A stretch of DNA of 64,000 nt from Agrostemma githago (GCA_958450325.1 OY288247.1:12824429-12888428), one strand, 5' to 3'. Positions 10,373 to 21,787 are shown, numbered from the stretch's first letter. The notes: a model not told the origin generated them from the letters alone. Numbers and translations: made by a program.

Positions 10373-10987
10373 TACTTCATGTCTCATACCATTGGAAGAT
10401 TTATATTATACTTAAACTATTTCTCAAAACTTTCAAGTATTATAGAGAAAATAATACGACCCTTAGGTGAGTCGAAAAACCCACTTGACCTGACCCATTT
10501 CCGGATTTTTTTATTTTAATTTGCATCGATCTGTATAATGAATATTGATTGTCGACTTGTCGTAGATTAATTAGGATTTAATTTGCATATTACTCGTATT
10601 TGTTAATTACGTTGATTAAATTGTATTAAGTCGTTAATTAATCTAATTAACTGTTTAAAATCGGAGGCGTAACAATAATCGAAAAAACGGTTTTATTATC
10701 GAGTTCTAATAAACCGATACTCTATAAAATGTAAATGTGATAATATTTCGAGAATTAATTGCAAAGGAGAACTCGTCATTTTGCGTAATTAACTATATAG
10801 GAAGTCGGTTTTGGTTTATTACAATAATCGAAAAAGACGGTTTTGTTATCGAGTTTTAATAAATCGATAATCTATAAAATGTAAAAGTAATATTATTTTG
10901 AGAATAAATAGTAAGGGCAAAGTCATCATTTGACGTAATTAACGCTGACGGTAAGAAGTAAAGCGCCGACGGTAAAAAGTAGTCCCT

Positions 10988-11781
10988 GAAAATAGGTGTG
11001 CAAAAGAATGGTGTTCACGTTTCACCATAAAAAAGTTTAAAAAAATGCATTAAATATACATACTTTCTCCTTTATACTCAGCTCACTCTTCATCAGTTTC
11101 TTGCTCATCGCTAAGCTCATCGTCATTTTGCTGAAGTATCAGCATCATTGGACTGGGATGATGAGGATTCTGCAACTATATGATGAGGAGATGTATCATC
11201 GTTGGAGGTGCTCTAAAATTAACGCCATATTAATTAAAAATTAAATAGATTATTAGTCCATTGATTTTAGACATTTAGCTCACATTAGACTTAAGATTTT
11301 AGAGTCTTTTTTCCTTTACTTTAGATATTTTATTTTCTTTTGACGGTGATTCATGAGCTTTATAACTGGACTAGCAAGTTGTCCAAGGACAATTTTATCT
11401 TATTTTTGTCCACTTATTCTAGCGGACCTAGTTTTCTTGCCCGCATACCATTTGCTTTTCAAATTTTCTTGACCAAGCCCGCTTACCAAGTGAGCCAAAC
11501 GGGTTGACCCTTGCACGATCACCTCTACATGAAATCAATGTGTCGTGTCCCTAAGTCATTTTTGGTTGGAGTTTTTGGAATGAATTTGAATGAATTGAAT
11601 CTGTTCCATTGTTTGGTTGTACGGAGTAGCATTTAGGAATGGAGTTAGACAATAACTTCATTACAATCGGCCTATGGAATCTCATCCTAATCTTCAACCT
11701 CAAGTTTCCAATTTCATTCACTTAATTACTACAATTACAATCCAATCCGAACTCGAACCAAACAAACAAAAATAAATACTT
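10988..11781. other. Intergenic stretch, nothing firm
   Basis: AT-rich. A segment around 11560-11765 has TTTGGTTG and AACCAAACAAA near its ends, reminiscent of Tourist-type elements, but the inverted repeat is too poor to call. No gene seen. Confidence 0.5.
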
Positions 11782-13230
11782 TGATGCGTGAGATTTATAT
11801 ATGATTATTTCGTCTTTTACGCACGCATTTCCATGCAGATCGAGTAGCATTGTCTACTATTTTCCCCCGAATTTGATACTTTGTGAACTTGTTGTATCTT
11901 ATGTAGGTTTGAACCCGTGGATGCATAAATAAGGCAAAACTCGTGCTTAAAGATGAAATTTTATGCGAAATAAGAAAGGAGAATAATCGTTTTCAAACGG
12001 GTCAAATTAAAACGTAAAAATATTGAGTTCAACAACTTAAATTGAGCTGATTTTAATTGCGTTGGAAAGCTCTTTCTCTTAGCTTTCCAACGGTATATTA
12101 TACGCCTGCTTTGAAGAAGTAACGAAGAAACGACAAGCGTTTGAAATTGAGCGCGCAGTGCTGAAAACGGAAACAGGTCTATAATAGTCGAACGACTATC
12201 AAAATAGTCGACCGACTATTCAAAATAGCCGACCGACTATTCTCGAGACTGGACGAAGCCCAAGACATTCCTAATTTGATGTTTAGTGTTAATAGACTTT
12301 TGGACTTTTGTTTTAACTTAGTATTTAAGAAACTATTAGACTAGATTTTATACACCACTTCTCCCATATACTTTTACTTCTCTTTAAACTATTCTTTAGA
12401 TTTCTCTCTACACTCAAACTTTTAGATCTAGATTTTTGAATTCTTTTTTACTCTTCCTTTAAACTCGATAATCTAATTCTCTCTTTGTTCTTCCTTTATT
12501 TCCTTTATTCCTTTATTTTTAATTCCTTCTTTCTTAATCTTACCAATTCGTTTATGCTTATTTCTCTTTAGATCTATTCGCTATGCTTAATTTATTTATC
12601 ATCTTTATTATTGTTGTCGTACATTTTTCTATGAGTAGCTAATTTTCCTTGCTAGGATTTAGGGGATCCATGAATTGAATACGATTGCTAATTAGTTTAT
12701 AGATCTGTCAACGATATTGCGTCTGAGTTGTCAATTGTAGCATTTAATTGAGATTAATTGATTAAGTCGACGTAATTGATTAATTGAATTGGTGAACTCG
12801 AACCTAAGATCGGAAGCCTGGTAAGAGTTAGACCTGCTACAACACATTAGTTTGCCCTAATAAGATCGGAAGCCGTTAGAAGCATTCTAGGGTGAATAGC
12901 GGACCGGAAGGACCTTTTCACTACCCCTTAGACCAATATCTGTGATAGACCTGAGACCTAGCCTGTGACCGTAGGAAATTCATGGTGAACCGACGATCCG
13001 AGTTTTCTCTCTATTATATTCATCTTTTTCGCCTTATTTTATTCTTCTTTCCTTCACTACTTTAGTTTAATTAACCCAAAAATAAAACCCTCCGAATTGG
13101 TTACTTAGATAAACTTTAATTGCGAGTAGAATTTATTTGTCTCCTTGTGGATACGATCCTGACTTCCCTAACTATACTTTTAGTTAGACCTAAGTTGGTT
13201 ATCTTTGATAGGTGTACGATTAGCTTATCA
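11782..13230 (+). repeat. Forward 5' LTR of the Athila-like element
   Basis: 1,449 bp, TGATGCGTGAG...AGCTTATCA. It ends six bases before the primer site. A TATTTAAGAA box lies near 12320, followed by a pyrimidine-rich leader (12350-12560). Three copies of the ATAGTCG-NN-CGACTAT dyad sit at 12184-12240. Confidence 0.85.
12184..12240. repeat. Dyad repeats ATAGTCG-NN-CGACTAT in the forward LTR (set 1 of 4)
   Basis: Three copies at 12184-12199, 12204-12219 and 12225-12240. Each is a 7-bp inverted repeat around a 2-bp centre. The third has one change (ATAGCCG). Confidence 0.9.
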
Positions 13231-13235
13231 AATTT

Positions 13236-13253
13236 TGGCGCTGTTGCCGAGGA
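13236..13253 (+). promoter_or_regulatory. Primer binding site, tRNA-Asp type
   Basis: TGGCGCTGTTGCCGAGGA differs at two positions from TGGCGCCGTTGCCGGGGA, the primer site known from Athila elements. It lies 5 nt after the LTR end, as expected. Confidence 0.85.
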
Positions 13254-13349
13254 GACGGTTAATTTTACTTGTCTTTTTAGTTTATCTTTTGTCTCAGTAA
13301 ACTTTCGTTCCTTGAGACGGTTCTCATATTTTCCTTCTTAGTTCTGTGT

Positions 13350-15148
13350 ATGCCCAGGTCTAACATGTCCGAGATTCATCCTTTTGATCCCGAATCCGAG
13401 AAGACTTTACGAGCTAGACAGAGTTTTTGGAGAGAAATTCGTCAAGCGGAAAAATCTAACCCGCTTGAACCAATTTTCGCTAATCTGGAAGCGGAATATT
13501 CGTCCCACGAAGAGGACAACTTCAGTACTAAATCAAACGCCAAGTCAGATATCTCAATTCCGATCATGTCACCGAAGCTTTCCATTCACTCCGAACCGAC
13601 TCAGGCTAACATCCCAAAAGGATGGAAGCTACCGACTCCTACCACCGGCTTTTTCGAGATTCGTCCCGCTTATATCAATTTAGTGGAGCGAAATACCTTC
13701 TCGGGCAAGAAAGACGAAGACCCCGGACAGCATATGGAAATATTCACTGATTATTGTTGTTCGACTCCAGTTGCTCCCGGGGTAACACAGGAACAAGTAA
13801 TGGAGGCCTTATTTCCATTTTCTCTTGCAGGTCCAGCCCGTAGATGGTATCGAGACTTGGATAAAGCAGTGGCCAATATCAATGACTGGAACTCATTGGC
13901 GCTTGCTTTTTATAAGCATTACTACCCTCCTCAGCGCACTAATCAGATACGAAGTCAGATAACCTGTTTCAAGCAAGGACCGTTGGAAGATCTAAACGAA
14001 ACATGGACTAGATTTAAGGATCTAGTCCGTTCTATTCCTCACCACGGATTCGAGCCATGGTTCTTATGTAATCAATTTTATAACGGTTTATTTGATGATA
14101 ATCGTGCTATTCTTGATGGTGCAGCTAACGAACGTTTCCAAAACAATATTGATGATGACAAGGGTTGGAAATTGATTGAGGAGATGGCCACACATCGAGC
14201 CGAGTATGGAAATCCGAGAGGTAGTGTTCGGGTGGCCGCAGCGGAAACAAGTGAGATTATGGCTCAATTTGATCATCTTCATGCACGTCTCGATAAAATT
14301 CAGAATCCGCCTCATAGAAACGAGTCAAATCAGCAAACTGTCCATGCTATGATCAAACAGGAGGTCATGTGTGAGCGATGTGGTACCGAAGGCCATAGCG
14401 CGGGGGAATGTATGACCGGGATGGAACAAGTTCTAGCTTTTCCACATTTCAAGCAAGGTAATCCCTATTCTAATTACTATAATGAGAGGACTAGGGAGCA
14501 TCCGAACTTCAGTTGGACGAGTCAGAATGTGTTGAACCCAGTTCCTCAGCCGAAGCAACAAACGTATGTTCCGCCTCATCGTGGACAACAACAAGGCTTC
14601 CAAAAGCCTCTAGCTCTTCCACCGCCGCCTCAACCTCTTGCTATTTTTCCTCCGCCACCTGTGACTCCAGCTCCCGCTCCCAGCGAATATCAGGAATTGA
14701 AGAGTGTATGATGCAATCTCTTATGATCCAGATGCAGAAAAGTGACCAATCTAAAGATGCACAGATCAAGATGTTGGAGACGCAGGTGGCGCAACTTGCC
14801 ACAAATCAGTCTATTAGGCAACCGGGCACATTGCCGTCACAACCGGAAAAACCGCGTGAAACGGCCAACGCGATTCAGCTTCGTAGCGGCCTTACTTATG
14901 ACGAGCCCAAGATGCCTAATTACGATAATTCCGTTACTGCGGAGGATGTAAATGAGGTTGTAATAGTTGATGATGTATCGTTAAAAACTGCTGAAACTGC
15001 TGTGAATGACGAACTGGTCAATAATAGTCGACCGACTATTTCAGAGAGTCGACCGACTATCATTGACAGATTACCAGAAACTGCAGCTGAGGAGAAAAAT
15101 AGTCGATCGACTATTCCTGATATTCGACCGACTATTAAAAATAGTTGA
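13350..15148 (+). pseudogene. Athila-like gag (frameshifted, terminated early)
   Basis: From ATG 13350: an N-terminus rich in acidic residues (IHPFDPESEK), then the Retrotrans_gag domain at about residues 155-250 (FPFSLAGPARRWYRDL, HHGFEPWFLCNQFYNGL), a CCHC zinc knuckle CERCGTEGHSAGEC near residue 345 and a Pro/Gln-rich tail. The first frame ends at 14711. The natural continuation (CMMQSLMIQMQKSD, TLPSQPEKPRE, IQLRSG) is in another frame, so a small indel lies near 14690-14710. That frame ends at a TGA (15146-15148) inside an SRPTI-type repeat; CGA to TGA is the simplest origin. The usual protein runs on into protease. Confidence 0.85.
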
Positions 15149-15156
15149 CCGACTAT
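15024..15156. repeat. Dyad repeats inside gag/pol coding sequence (set 2 of 4)
   Basis: Five copies at 15024-15039, 15045-15060, 15099-15114 (ATAGTCGATCGACTAT, a perfect 16-bp palindrome), 15120-15135 and 15141-15156. In frame they encode repeated SRPTI peptides. The final copy contains the TGA that ends the gag frame. Confidence 0.9.
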
Positions 15157-18100
15157 TCTATAGACAAGATCCAGATCCGAGACGGTCGCTGCTGAAAAGA
15201 CGTCTGATGCTGAAGTGGAAACAAGTGTTCTACAAGATAAAGCTGCTGAACAGATCAAAATTCAAGTTCCTTTTCCTAGCCGGTTGAAGAACAAGAAAAT
15301 CGAGAATCAGTTCAGTAAGTTTATGGAGGTCGTCAAAAATCTCCAGGTAACCGTTCCCTTCACGGAATTAATTACCCAGGTACCCTCTTATGCAAAATTT
15401 ATGAAGGATATTTTGACCCGTAAGAAGAACTTTAATGAACATGAGACTATTGTTTTTACTGCTGAGTGTAGTGCTCTAATTCAAAGTAAGTCTACACCCA
15501 AACTAAAAGACCCGGGTAGTTTTTCCATACCATGCACCATAGGCACCCATGTAATCGATAAAGCTCTATGTGATTTGGGTGCAAGTGTCAGTGTCATGCC
15601 CTATTCAGTTTGCGAGAAACTGAATATGGGTCAGCTTAAAGTCACAAGTGTGACTCTTCAGATGGCTGATAGGTCAGTAAAACGTCCCCTAGAAGTCTTA
15701 GAGGATGCCCTCGTTAGGATAGGTAAATTCTTTATATATGTCGATTTCATTGTTTTAGATATGGCTGAGGATACCCAGATTTCTATAATTTTAGGTAGGC
15801 CATTTTTACATACTGCAGGGGCTATCATAGATGTCAAGCACGGACGCTTGACTCTAGAGGTGGGGGACGATAAAGTGACATTTAACTTTGCTAACACATT
15901 AGCTAAGCCTATGATCGAGGATACTTGTTATGCACTAGATATTGTTGATAAAGTTATTCTTGATGTTTGTACGGGTTCCCTGAGTAGAGACCCGCTCGAG
16001 GATTTGACATGTTTAGACACTTGTTCAGGTAATAAGACTAACGATGATACCGTATGGGATATTTTAGGAGATACACAGAAACTGATGAGCATAGACGGAG
16101 AAGTGGTAAATAGGTTGGTAGATACTTCTTATGCTGTAGAGGTAACCAAACCCGACCTGAAACCTCTTCCGTCTCATCTTAAGTATGTATTTCTAGACGA
16201 TTCTGAGTCTTATCCCGTCATCGTATGTAATAAATTAGATGAGAACCAACTTTCTGCTTTGTTGGTCGTTCTTAAAAAGAACAAGAGTGCTTTAGGCTAC
16301 GGTAGTAGTTTCACTGATTGTTTAACTAACCTTGATAAAGTGATGCAGCGATGTATTGAGGTCAATCTAGTGCTGAATTGGGAGAAGTGCCATTTTATGG
16401 TCAACGAGGGAGTTGTCCTTGGGCACTTAGTTTTAGATCGAGGCATCCAAGTAGACAAAGCAAAGGTGCAAGTGGTCGAGCGATTGCCTCCTCCCGTTAA
16501 CGTGAAGGGGGTTAGGACTTTTCTTGGACACGCCGGATTTTATCGCCGGTTTATCAAAGATTTCTCTAAAATTGCTAAACCACTTACACAATTTCTCCTT
16601 AAGGATGCCCCATTCATTTTTTTCTGATGAATGTTTATCTGCTTTTAACAGGTTGAAGCAGGCTTTGGTCACAGCACCCATTATTCAGGCCCAGGATTGG
16701 GAATTGCCATTTGAAGTGATGTGCGACGCTAGTGATTATGCGGTCGGTGCGGTGCTGGGTCAAAGGAAGGAAAAAGCAGTTAATTCCATCTATTATGCGA
16801 GCCGAACTCCGGATGAGGCTCAGGTGAAGTATACTACAACGGAAAAGGAGCTTCTAGCCGTGGTCTATGCATTAGAGAAATTTCGATCTTATTTAATAGG
16901 ATCGAAAGTGACAATTTATACCGATCATGCGGCTTTGAAGTACCTTCTCACAAAGCAGGAAGCCAAACCGAGATTGTTACGATGGATCCTCCTACTTCAG
17001 GAATTCGACCTGGAGATAAAGGACAAGAAGGGTGCTGAAAATTCTGTGGCGGACAACCTTTCTAGATTTCCATTGCAGGATGGAGGCGATACTTTACCAA
17101 TAGATGATTCTTTTCCTGATGATATTTTGATGGCTATTGGTAAAATAATGCCGCCTGATTTGTCATATCAACAAAAGAATCGGTTCCTACATGATGTTCG
17201 GCAATATTTCTGGGACGATCCATATCTTTTCAAGGAGTGTGCCGACGGACTTTTTAGGCGATGCATACCACAATGGGAAACCAATGCCATCTTTGAAGCT
17301 TGTCATTCCTCGTCTTATGGTGGTCACCATGGTCCCGCTAGGACCGTGGCTAAGGTTCTTCAATTAGGTTTTTATTGGCCATCTTTGTTTTCTGATGCCA
17401 AATCATTTGTTTCAGGATGTGATGCTTGTCAGAGGACGGGAAATATCTTCCCAAGGCATGAGATGCCTCAGGTCGGTATTTTGGAGGTAGAAATTTTCGA
17501 TGTTTGGGGCATCGACTATCAAGGTCCCTTCCCGACAAGTCGAGGTAATAGGTACATTTTAGTAGTTGTGGACTACGTATCTAAGTGGGTGGAAGCCGTT
17601 GCCTCAGTCCATTGTGACGCTAAGACCGTCATCCAACTTTTCAAGAAGATTATATTTCCACGTTTTGGCGTCCCCCGAGTCGTCATTAGTGATGGAGGTA
17701 TGCACTTTAAAGAAAAACAACTTATTGCCTTATTGTCTAAATATGGTGTTATGCATCGCAGAGGTTTGGGGTATCACCCCCAAACTAGTGGACAGGTCGA
17801 AGTTTCCAACCGGGAGCTTAAGGATATTTTGGGAAAAGTTGTCTCGAAGTCAAGAAAAGATTGGAGCCTGAAACTAGATGACACTCTATGGGCATATAGG
17901 ACCGCCTATAAGACACCGATTGGTACATCGCGTTATCGGTTGGTTTATGGGAAGTCTTGTCACTTACCCATAGAGTTGGAGCATAAAGCTTGGTGGGCCG
18001 TTAAAGAGCTGAATTTTGACCCAAAATTGTGTGGCGAAAATCGACTTTTACAGCTAGATGAGCTCGAGGAGTTTAGGATGAATGCCTATAATAGTGCTCG

Positions 18101-18401
18101 TATCTACAAAGAAAAGACAAAAAGGTGGCACGATAAGCGTATCATTCCGAGAGAGTTTAAAGCGAGCAAAAAGGTATTATTGTTTAATTCTCGTCTTCGT
18201 CTTTTTTCTTGAAAACTAAAATCCAGATGGTCCGGCCCCTATACGGTAATTTTGGTTTCTAAATTTGGGTCGGTCGAGCTTGAAAATTATTCAACGGGAA
18301 ATCGCTTTAAGGTCAATGGTCACCAAATAAAGCACTACCACGAGAAAGGTGAGACAGGAGGAGAAGTCGAGGTTTTGTACCTCGAAACAGTCACCAACTG
18401 A
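15149..18401 (+). pseudogene. Athila-like pol: protease, RT (core deleted), RNase H, integrase
   Basis: Protease: ALCDLGASVSVMPYSV near 15565-15610 and IILGRPFLHTAG near 15790. RT: the N-terminal end stops at KKNKSALGY (about 16302) and jumps to GSSFTDCLTNLDKV, so the fingers and palm with the YxDD box are gone; the frame is kept. The thumb follows (LNWEKCHFMV, GHAGFYRRFI). A T-run near 16614-16622 shifts the frame. RNase H reads FEVMCDASDYAVGAVLG, TEKELLAVV and YTDHAALKYL. Integrase has the zinc-finger part GGHHGPARTV...CDACQRTG, catalytic D in WGIDYQGPF, D in ISDGGMHF and E in SGQVEVSNRE. A TGA at 18210-18212 interrupts the C-terminus, which ends at 18401. Without the RT core it cannot reverse-transcribe. 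Confidence 0.9.
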
Positions 18402-18689
18402 GCAAAGTGACTACGGTCGTGCGGAACCTTAAACCAGCGCTAACCGGGAGGCAACCCGGGTTGTAAAACATTTGTACCCGCGTTTAGTTAGTTAGAACAT
18501 ATTTAATTTTCTGCATTATAGATTTTGTGAGGGTGAGAACGAGGGTCTAAAGGTTTGAATTGAGTTTTACAGAGAACAGGCTACTGACGGAAAACTGGAT
18601 TGGGTCAGCAATAGTCGAACGACTATGAAAAATAATCGGCCGACTATTCGAATTGTCGGACGACTATTCAAGGACCGTTTGCGAAAATT
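18402..18689 (+). other. Tail between pol and the inverted LTR
   Basis: Contains GCGCTAACCGGGAGGCAACC, a stretch typical of the region after Athila pol, and three copies of the ATAGTCG-NN-CGACTAT dyad (18611 to about 18668). The last bases before the inverted LTR (AAATT, in reverse AATTT) match the start of the primer-site flank and then diverge, marking the fusion point. Confidence 0.65.
18611..18670. repeat. Dyad repeats after pol (set 3 of 4)
   Basis: One exact copy (ATAGTCGAACGACTAT, 18611-18626) and two with one or more changes in the left arm, within 45 bp downstream. Confidence 0.85.
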
Positions 18690-20037
18690 TGATAAGCTAG
18701 TCGTGTACCTCTAAAAAATAACCAACTACGGTCCAGCTAAAAATATAGCTAGGGAAGTCGGGATCGATTTCACAGGGAGACAAATAAATCCTACTCGTAA
18801 TTAAAGTCTATCTTAGTAACCAAATCAGGGGTTTTATGTTTGTTTTAACTAATCTAAAAGTAGTGAAGGAAAGAGAAAATAAAGGAGAAGAATAACTAAA
18901 CTAAATATGATGAATTAGGACGAATTAATATGGAGAGAAAACTAGGATTGTTGGTTCACTATGAATCTCATATGGTCACAGTCTAAGTCACAGGTCTATC
19001 GCAGATATTGGTCTAAGGGGTAGTGAAAAGGTCCTTCCGGTCCGCTATTCACCCTAGCATGCGTCTAAAGGTTTCCGATCTTTTTAGAGCAAACTAATGT
19101 GTTGTAGCAGGTCTAACTTTACCAGGCTTCCGATCTTAGGTTCAAGTTTACCGAATTCAATTAATCAATCATGCGCATTAACTGACTAATCGCGATTATA
19201 TGCTACAATTAACAACTCAGACACAATATCATTGACAGATCTATAAATTATTTAGCGACCACATTCAATTCGCAGATCCCTTAAATCCTAGCGAAGGAAA
19301 TTAGCTACTCATAATTAAATCAAGAACAACAAGATTAATAAGAGATTTTACTAGATTAAACATGATGAATAATAATAAATTTGCAACAAGTATAAAACAA
19401 CGGTTAAGAATAATTAAATATGAAGAAGAAGAACAATCAGGAACGAAAAAGAAGGAAGAAAGATTAAATAAAATTACCAAAAGGAACGAAGGCGATTTGA
19501 ATCCGAAAGTCTTACAATATCCGAGTTTTGAGAAGGAATTAAACTAAGAATGATCTTAAGAGAATAAGAAAAGAGATAAAAGTCTAAGGAGGAATAAAAG
19601 TGGAGAAGAGAAAAGTTGAGAAGTTGAGAAGTGAATTCTAATGTGGCTGAAAAGCCCTATTTATACAATTTGAATGAGTTAAAAACTATTTAGGAAACTT
19701 CTTGCTGATCACGAAACCTGCCCGCGGCCCAGGAAATAGTCGGCCGACTATTCATTCATCAATTTGATCTCTGCAGCTCCAGAATAGTCGGCCAACTATA
19801 GTAATAGTCGGTCGACTATCGTCATGGTCGGTCGACTATCACTCGTTTCAGCGAACAACTCCTTCCAGCTTCGTTTTGGCGCGGTTTTGGTTCGTTTTAG
19901 CTCATTTGTCTTCCGTTCCTGCAAAAGGACAATACACACCACAAAGTAGCAAATTCGGGACAAAATAATAGTTTTCACTATTCAATAAACATGCGCGTAT
20001 AAAAGGCATAAAAAGTGTATATAAAATACGCGCATCA
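18690..20037 (-). repeat. Inverted LTR at the right end of the Athila-like element
   Basis: 1,348 bp. On the minus strand it runs TGATGCGCGTATTTT...GCTTATCA. It aligns with the reverse complement of 11782-13230: the last roughly 500 bp (ACAAATAAATCCTACTCG, GACCTTTTCACTACCCC-type blocks, AGGTCTATCGCAGATATTGG) match closely, the middle does not. It has its own four dyads (19736-19839). A TTATACAATTTG/TATAAATAGGG box is visible on the minus strand near 19660. Confidence 0.85.
19736..19839. repeat. Dyad repeats in the inverted LTR (set 4 of 4)
   Basis: Copies at 19736-19751, 19784-19799, 19804-19819 and 19824-19839. Centres vary (GC, GT) while the arms stay ATAGTCG/CGACTAT with single changes. 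Confidence 0.9.
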
Positions 20038-20118
20038 TACTTCGTATGAGGTTCTAACTTCATAAATTCATGGAATAATCACAAATTGTACTAATCCCTT
20101 AATAATATGGAAAAAAAG

Positions 20119-20367
20119 TATTATACAACTGGTTGTATGTACAACCACCTCAAAGTTGTTGAACTTTTTTGTTTACTTACTTATCTTATATAAGTTCAGT
20201 TTCTGAGCTGAGTTATAATTTTTTGAGCTTAAACATTTATGTGATTTAACTCAACAACTTTGCACTAAGATTCAGAAAGTTTACAACAAAACTCGAAAAC
20301 TTTGTGATAACACTCAAAATCATAAAACCAGTTGTTCGTAGAGCTATGTACAACTGGTTGTATAATA
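20119..20367. mobile_element. MITE with TATTATACAACYRGTTGTA ends
   Basis: 249 bp. Left end TATTATACAACTGGTTGTA and right end, inverted, TATTATACAACCAGTTGTA. The interior is AT-rich without a frame. Superfamily not determined; no clear target duplication. Confidence 0.7.
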
Positions 20368-20430
20368 TACTCATTGTAATAATACGGAGTAATATTCATT
20401 AAAAAAAATTAAATAGGTCCTTATTAATTA

Positions 20431-20652
20431 CTCCTTCCATTCCAGTGAATTGTTTTCCTATTTCTTATTGGAGTGTTGCAATCATTTCTTTGTCTTTCTA
20501 TTTTAAGATGTACATATTTTAAGAGTTAATGGCTTATAATCTTTTCTATTTTTCTATACCCAAGCACTTACACCATACTTCTTGGTCTTTTTAGAGATTT
20601 TTTGGTCTTTGCGCCCAATCGAAAGGCAAACATTTCACTATGATGGAGGTAG
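20431..20652. mobile_element. Stowaway-like MITE
   Basis: Ends CTCCTTCCATTCCAGTG and (inverted) CTACCTCCATCATAGTG, flanked by TA on both sides (20429-20430, 20653-20654), the Tc1/mariner target duplication. 222 bp, no coding capacity. Confidence 0.8.
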
Positions 20653-20753
20653 TATTTTACCGTGGAGTACCACGTTAGTTTTAGAAATGTGGCATCTCAA
20701 AGGGATGTTAAGTAGGATAGCTAACAAATTTTGAATTTAGGCTATTTATTCAC

Positions 20754-21176
20754 TGATATCACGGTAGTAGTAGAAGTAGGGAGAAAGGTAAGATCTTATC
20801 TGAAATCAGAACAGAAGTTGTGTCGCGACAAAATGTCACTGTCCTAAAGTTGATTCATGCCCCGTCTGCTACACACGGCCTCAATGACATTCAACTCCCA
20901 GGATTACACAACCAAACCGTCACTAATGCAGTCAGAAAACAAGAAATCCGACTACTAAAAAATACCCATAAGCGGTGTGCCGCAGGCGCTCTACCAAAGC
21001 CCAAAGCCCGACCCGGCCCGGCGCACGCGCGCGTGTGTGGTGTACGTAGTCTTCACTTGTACACATCTAGTAAGACATTTTAGTAGGTCATATATAAGCA
21101 AGTCCAAGAAGCATTAAATGATCAATGTGGGATACTTAATACCATAAGTGCTTCTTCTGAAACATTAACTCTAACA
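20754..21176 (-). repeat. Copia 3' LTR (left), internally deleted
   Basis: 423 bp. Against the other copy it lacks about 270 bp in the middle (after CCAAACCGTCACT, with AATGCAGTCAG left in between). It keeps the uninterrupted sequence GGTCATATATAAGCAAG, which is the empty site for the Helitron found in the sister LTR. Confidence 0.9.
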
Positions 21177-21787
21177 ATCCCCCACATGATTCAAAAGAAG
21201 AGAAACGGAAAAATTATTGGCAAACAGAGATTTAGTTTTTAGATGTTTAGTGTCTTGTGGACTTTAACTGACACCCAGTGCGTACAAAAACCTAGAACCA
21301 TCATTCAAAGGTGGATCGAAGCCTTTAACCTCTTAATGATATTGGTAGAAGGTTAGTTGCGCACTTACCGTTCTCAAATCAGGGCTAGTATTCACACCAT
21401 CCATGAACTCATCATGAACGCCAACTGTATATCGTAAGTGTTTTACTTGGACTTTCCAAGTGCTCTCCAAATGAATCCTGCTAATTCATGAATGCCTCTA
21501 GAGATCCTAAAGCCTAAGGATCTCTTGGGGTTTAGAGCAATAATCCCTCACACTCACATAAGTAAATTCATCAGGTTGACTGTCATAAACCATCCGTTTA
21601 GGACTATGAATTTATTAAGAGCCGAAACTCAACCTTAAAAACACAAGACAGTAAATCTCAGAATAAAACATATGTCACATAAACAGGTTACAAAAGGAAA
21701 TGGTTGTGACATTATAACTCGAGTTCACTGTGACTTCGTTTGACCGCATTTGACCTTAGCTGAGCTAAGTTGGGTATCAATCACAGT

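Larger units (their letters stand above)
9524..10987. mobile_element. Fold-back (long-TIR) transposon with 508-bp arms
   Basis: Positions 9524-10031 and 10480-10987 are inverted copies, equal in length and about 97% identical by eye, around a 448-bp loop. The ends read CGCAACTACTTTTTACC and, inverted, AGGGACTACTTTTTACC. GAAAATAG occurs on both sides (9516-9523 and 10988-10995) as a probable 8-bp target duplication. The outer part of each arm holds a doubled TTACCGTCGGCG motif; further in, a 60-bp block is duplicated within the arm (ACATTTTATAGA... at about 9633 and 9780). No transposase frame. TIR length and duplication size would fit a MULE or hAT-derived element. Confidence 0.85.
11782..20037 (+). 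mobile_element. Athila-like Ty3/gypsy element with inverted LTRs
   Basis: Order: forward LTR (11782-13230), tRNA-Asp-type primer site (13236-13253), gag, pol, a short tail, then an LTR of the same family in the opposite orientation (18690-20037). TACTT stands immediately outside both ends (11777-11781 and 20038-20042), as a single insertion would leave. A normal element has both LTRs in the same direction; here the forward 3' LTR is missing and both outer ends are LTR 5' ends. The two LTRs agree well at their termini and in the 500 bp next to the primer site but differ in the middle, so they are relatives rather than twin copies. The Athila assignment comes from the gag sequence and the primer site. 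Confidence 0.8.

Noticed and set aside
11560..11765. Tourist-type MITE
   Set aside because: TTTGGTTG and AACCAAAC occur near the ends but the inverted repeat and target duplication are not convincing.
18690..20037. Independent solo LTR inserted next to the Athila-like element
   Set aside because: Not excluded, but a solo LTR would have its own duplication; none is found on its left side, while TACTT matches the far end of the composite.
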